Origin: Dictyocoela muelleri | Taxonomy: Eukaryota; Microsporidia | DNA: 19,951 nt | Direction of reading: 5' to 3' | Assembly: GCA_016256075.1 (NCBI GenBank) | Contig: SDVU01000123.1 | Location: 1 to 19,951 of the forward strand | Part shown: piece after piece, positions 18,186-19,951 of the stretch | How positions within the stretch are numbered: position 1 is the stretch's first letter | Layout: the number at the start of each line of letters is the position of its first letter | Notes under the pieces: model-generated | What the model saw: the letters and a program-made list of their open reading frames with translations, nothing else | The model's database searches: none | Told to the model about the DNA's origin: nothing | Translations under genes and position numbers: made by a program

Positions 18186-18390
18186 TTGTAAAACAAAATT
18201 TTGAGTATATTATATCTGAATGTGTTAATTATAGAAAAAACACAATATAAAGCCAAAAAACATCGTAAATGACTCTGGAATTGCAAACACTGATTTTTTG
18301 AAAATTTTAAAACTTTTTACATATTTAAACAAAATGAATTTCATCTAAAATATGTATTTAAAGCTAACAAGACGAGTATATATTGGATAC

Positions 18391-18700
18391 ATATGTCACG
18401 CGCGCAGCGCGTGACCTATGCGCACAGCCGAGACATTTTTATTATTTTAACTTATTTCTTGAGAAATTTTTATTAATATATTGATTTTTTATTAATATAT
18501 TGATTTTAATTAATTTAATCTATGAAATTTTCGATTACATCGGGAGTTTAACCCCTAGTTCAATGTTAATCTTTTTCGAATACTTCTCGGCCACAACACC
18601 AAAATTAATTTACTAACTATATTGAAATAATAAATTTAATATTTAAAGATGAAAATTTTTATTGCTAACTTAAATTTTACATTTTATAAATTACAGTATA
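18391..18700 (-). mobile_element. GC-ended tRNA-promoter repeat, copy M4, interrupted
   Basis: Starts ATATGTCACGCGCGCAGCGC, close to the M3 terminus. Positions 18605-18698 match M3 (10055-10145, reverse strand) very well, including TTAGCAATAAAAATTTTCAT read on the minus strand. From 18600 to 18535 on the minus strand it has the best tRNA-like segment of the family: TGGCCGAGAAG (as in tRNA-Leu and tRNA-Ser 5' parts) and GGTTAAACTCC (9/11 to the B box) flanked by GG and CC that can pair. Similarity to M3 stops abruptly at TA (18699-18700), where a pogo-like end begins, so the second arm was probably displaced to the right. Confidence 0.65.
18535..18600 (-). promoter_or_regulatory. tRNA-like segment in M4
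   Basis: TGGCCGAGAAG at the A-box position and GGTTAAACTCC at the B-box position, with a tRNA-like distance between them. The acceptor ends do not pair, so it is not a working tRNA; it could act as an internal polymerase III promoter. Confidence 0.5.
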
Positions 18701-18756
18701 CAGTCAAGGTCGATTTTTTTAATGATTTTTGGAAAATTTGACAAAAAAATCGACTG
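18701..18756. repeat. pogo-like terminus inserted in M4
   Basis: CAGTCAAGGTCGATTTTTTT follows TA at the exact point where M4 stops matching M3, and an inverted copy AAAAAAATCGACTG lies at 18743-18756, with a further AAAAAATCGAC at 18761-18771. CAGT next to TA is typical of pogo/Tigger ends. No transposase and no opposite end were found before the window closes. Confidence 0.5.
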
Positions 18757-19951
18757 ATCAAAAAAATCGACAATTAATTAAAAATAAGTATAATTTATTT
18801 TATAAGGTTTAAATTATAAAAATCTAACTTATAATTACAAAATTTGTCAAAGTATTGATAAATTAATTGACACATATACGTAATTTTTCCAGAACACACA
18901 TATTAATATTTTTGAATAACTGAGGCTATTTTTATAAAAACAGTTAATGCATTATAAAATATGGATATTTATGAAAAACGTAGAATTATAGTTAATAAAA
19001 TATTAACTTGAATTAACATTAAATGTAGATTAATTGTTATCTTCTGTGTGTTCGAAATTCATCAATTACGTTCGATATCTAATGTTATAAAATATTGTTT
19101 TTTTAGTCAACAATTAGAAAAAAAAGTTTCCATTTATTTTATAAAAAGTGCTTTCTATCTAGTTTATTCATACAACATGAATAAATTTTATCGAAATTTC
19201 AGACTGGCTAAGGTAGTTTAATAATAATTTATCTTGAAATTTAGTTTAAAATGATTTGAATTTCGATATAAACAGATGAACCATGCCGGTGTCTATGGAC
19301 GGAATAACTGAACTATAATTGTAGTAAAAAAAATAAAATTTCGAAATTTCTGTTGTTTTATACTTAATTTCTGATAAAATAAACAACCCTCAAAAAAAAA
19401 CCGAAATCTACACCCCTCTATTTGAAATCTAAATCCCCCCCCCAAAAAAAAAATTAACTCCTCGAAATTAGAGATTTTATGATATTTTTTAACAAATTTT
19501 GATTTAAATTTCTAGATATTCTCGAAATGAGTTTATTCTCAATCAAGCCCTTCTGAGAGCTTTACATAAAACGATAAACTGCCTAATACGTATTTTTAAA
19601 AAAATTAAGCATTTAGAATTACAATCATCAAAGGCGAAATTTTCTTCTCGTAATTTTGTCTATGGCATGATTATACTATGTTTTTTTAGCTGCCTAAATT
19701 TTTTTATCTTTCATATTATCAATTCATACTATTTATTATATGCTTTTATAAGGTAAAGATCAGTTTAATCGATATTAAAAAACTTTTCTCGTTTTAATTT
19801 TTTATATTTAAGCGTTAATTTTGACATATGATCATCTAATAATTCCAAATATTTACTGTAAGATTTACATGAGAATTAAACATTGTCATTTGTGTCTTTT
19901 AACGTTTTATTAATAAAATTAACAGTTTATTGAATTATTTATGACAATTAT
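18757..19951. other. AT-rich stretch without recognisable gene
   Basis: Possibly the interior of the pogo-like element that begins at 18701, but no transposase motif was recognised on either strand. It contains a homopolymer junction of nine C and nine or more A near 19435-19453 and a loosely repeated TCGAAAT motif between 19050 and 19530. Confidence 0.5.

Larger units (their letters stand above)
16728..18205 (+). mobile_element. Second ISXO2/Merlin-type element, with palindromic ends
   Basis: A broken ISXO2-like transposase lies between two related palindromes (A, 16751-16901; B, 17871-18185). Similarity between the two ends goes beyond the palindromes on both sides, in inverted orientation: outside, CAAAATTTT...CTACAACGGGTTAGCC at 16731 against CAAAATTTT...TACAACGGGTTAGCC read back from 18203; inside, AACCCGGGGAAACAG followed by TTAAGC and ACTTAAAAAAAA at 16895 against the reverse of 17840-17876. 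The palindromes are therefore parts of the terminal inverted repeats and not two chance insertions. The limits are approximate and no target duplication was identified. Confidence 0.6.

Noticed and set aside
18535-18600. Functional tRNA-Leu or tRNA-Ser gene
   Set aside because: Only the A-box and B-box parts fit; the acceptor and anticodon stems do not pair.

Overview
The window is about 80% A+T and looks like eukaryotic DNA built almost entirely from decayed mobile elements. I found no host protein gene, rRNA, or convincing functional tRNA. All long reading frames are either pieces of transposon proteins or shadows of them. The mixture (Ty3/gypsy, pogo/Tigger, piggyBac, ISXO2/Merlin, a hAT-like foldback and tRNA-like repeats) would fit an expanded, transposon-rich AT-rich microsporidian, where several of these families have been described. 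An AT-rich invertebrate would fit too, and the sequence alone does not decide.

Layout, left to right. At 115-188 lies a tRNA-like remnant. At 821-1143 is a short GC-ended repeat (copy M1). A full-length but dead pogo/Tigger transposon occupies 1311-4026, with matching terminal inverted repeats and a TA on each side. From 4027 to 6550 there is AT-rich sequence holding a second GC-ended repeat (M2), a 13-bp minisatellite and the first of two 100-bp direct repeats. A decayed piggyBac-type transposase on the minus strand covers about 6850-8170, possibly bounded by ends at about 6557 and 8911; a 33-bp palindromic tandem array lies just inside the right one. An ISXO2/Merlin-type element (9332-11012) is split by an inserted GC-ended inverted repeat (M3, 9682-10333). 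A Ty3/gypsy fossil runs from about 11013 to 15470, with a hAT-like 783-bp foldback (11138-11920) sitting inside its gag-like part. A foldback with hairpin ends and pyrimidine/purine arms (15545-16060) lies between two 72-bp direct repeats. A second ISXO2/Merlin-type element (about 16728-18205) has ends that are themselves long palindromes. Finally a fourth GC-ended repeat (M4, 18391-18700) is interrupted at a TA by a pogo-like terminus, followed by AT-rich DNA to the window end.

The point most worth following is the M family. At least four copies share a GC-rich near-palindromic terminus and an internal tRNA-like segment with A-box and B-box matches (RNA polymerase III promoter elements). M3 carries two such segments head to head in inverted arms, and inserted at a TA dinucleotide. 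That combines the look of a MITE with the promoter of a SINE. Nesting gives a relative order: M3 is younger than the first Merlin-type element, the hAT-like foldback is younger than the gypsy copy, and the pogo-like end is younger than M4.
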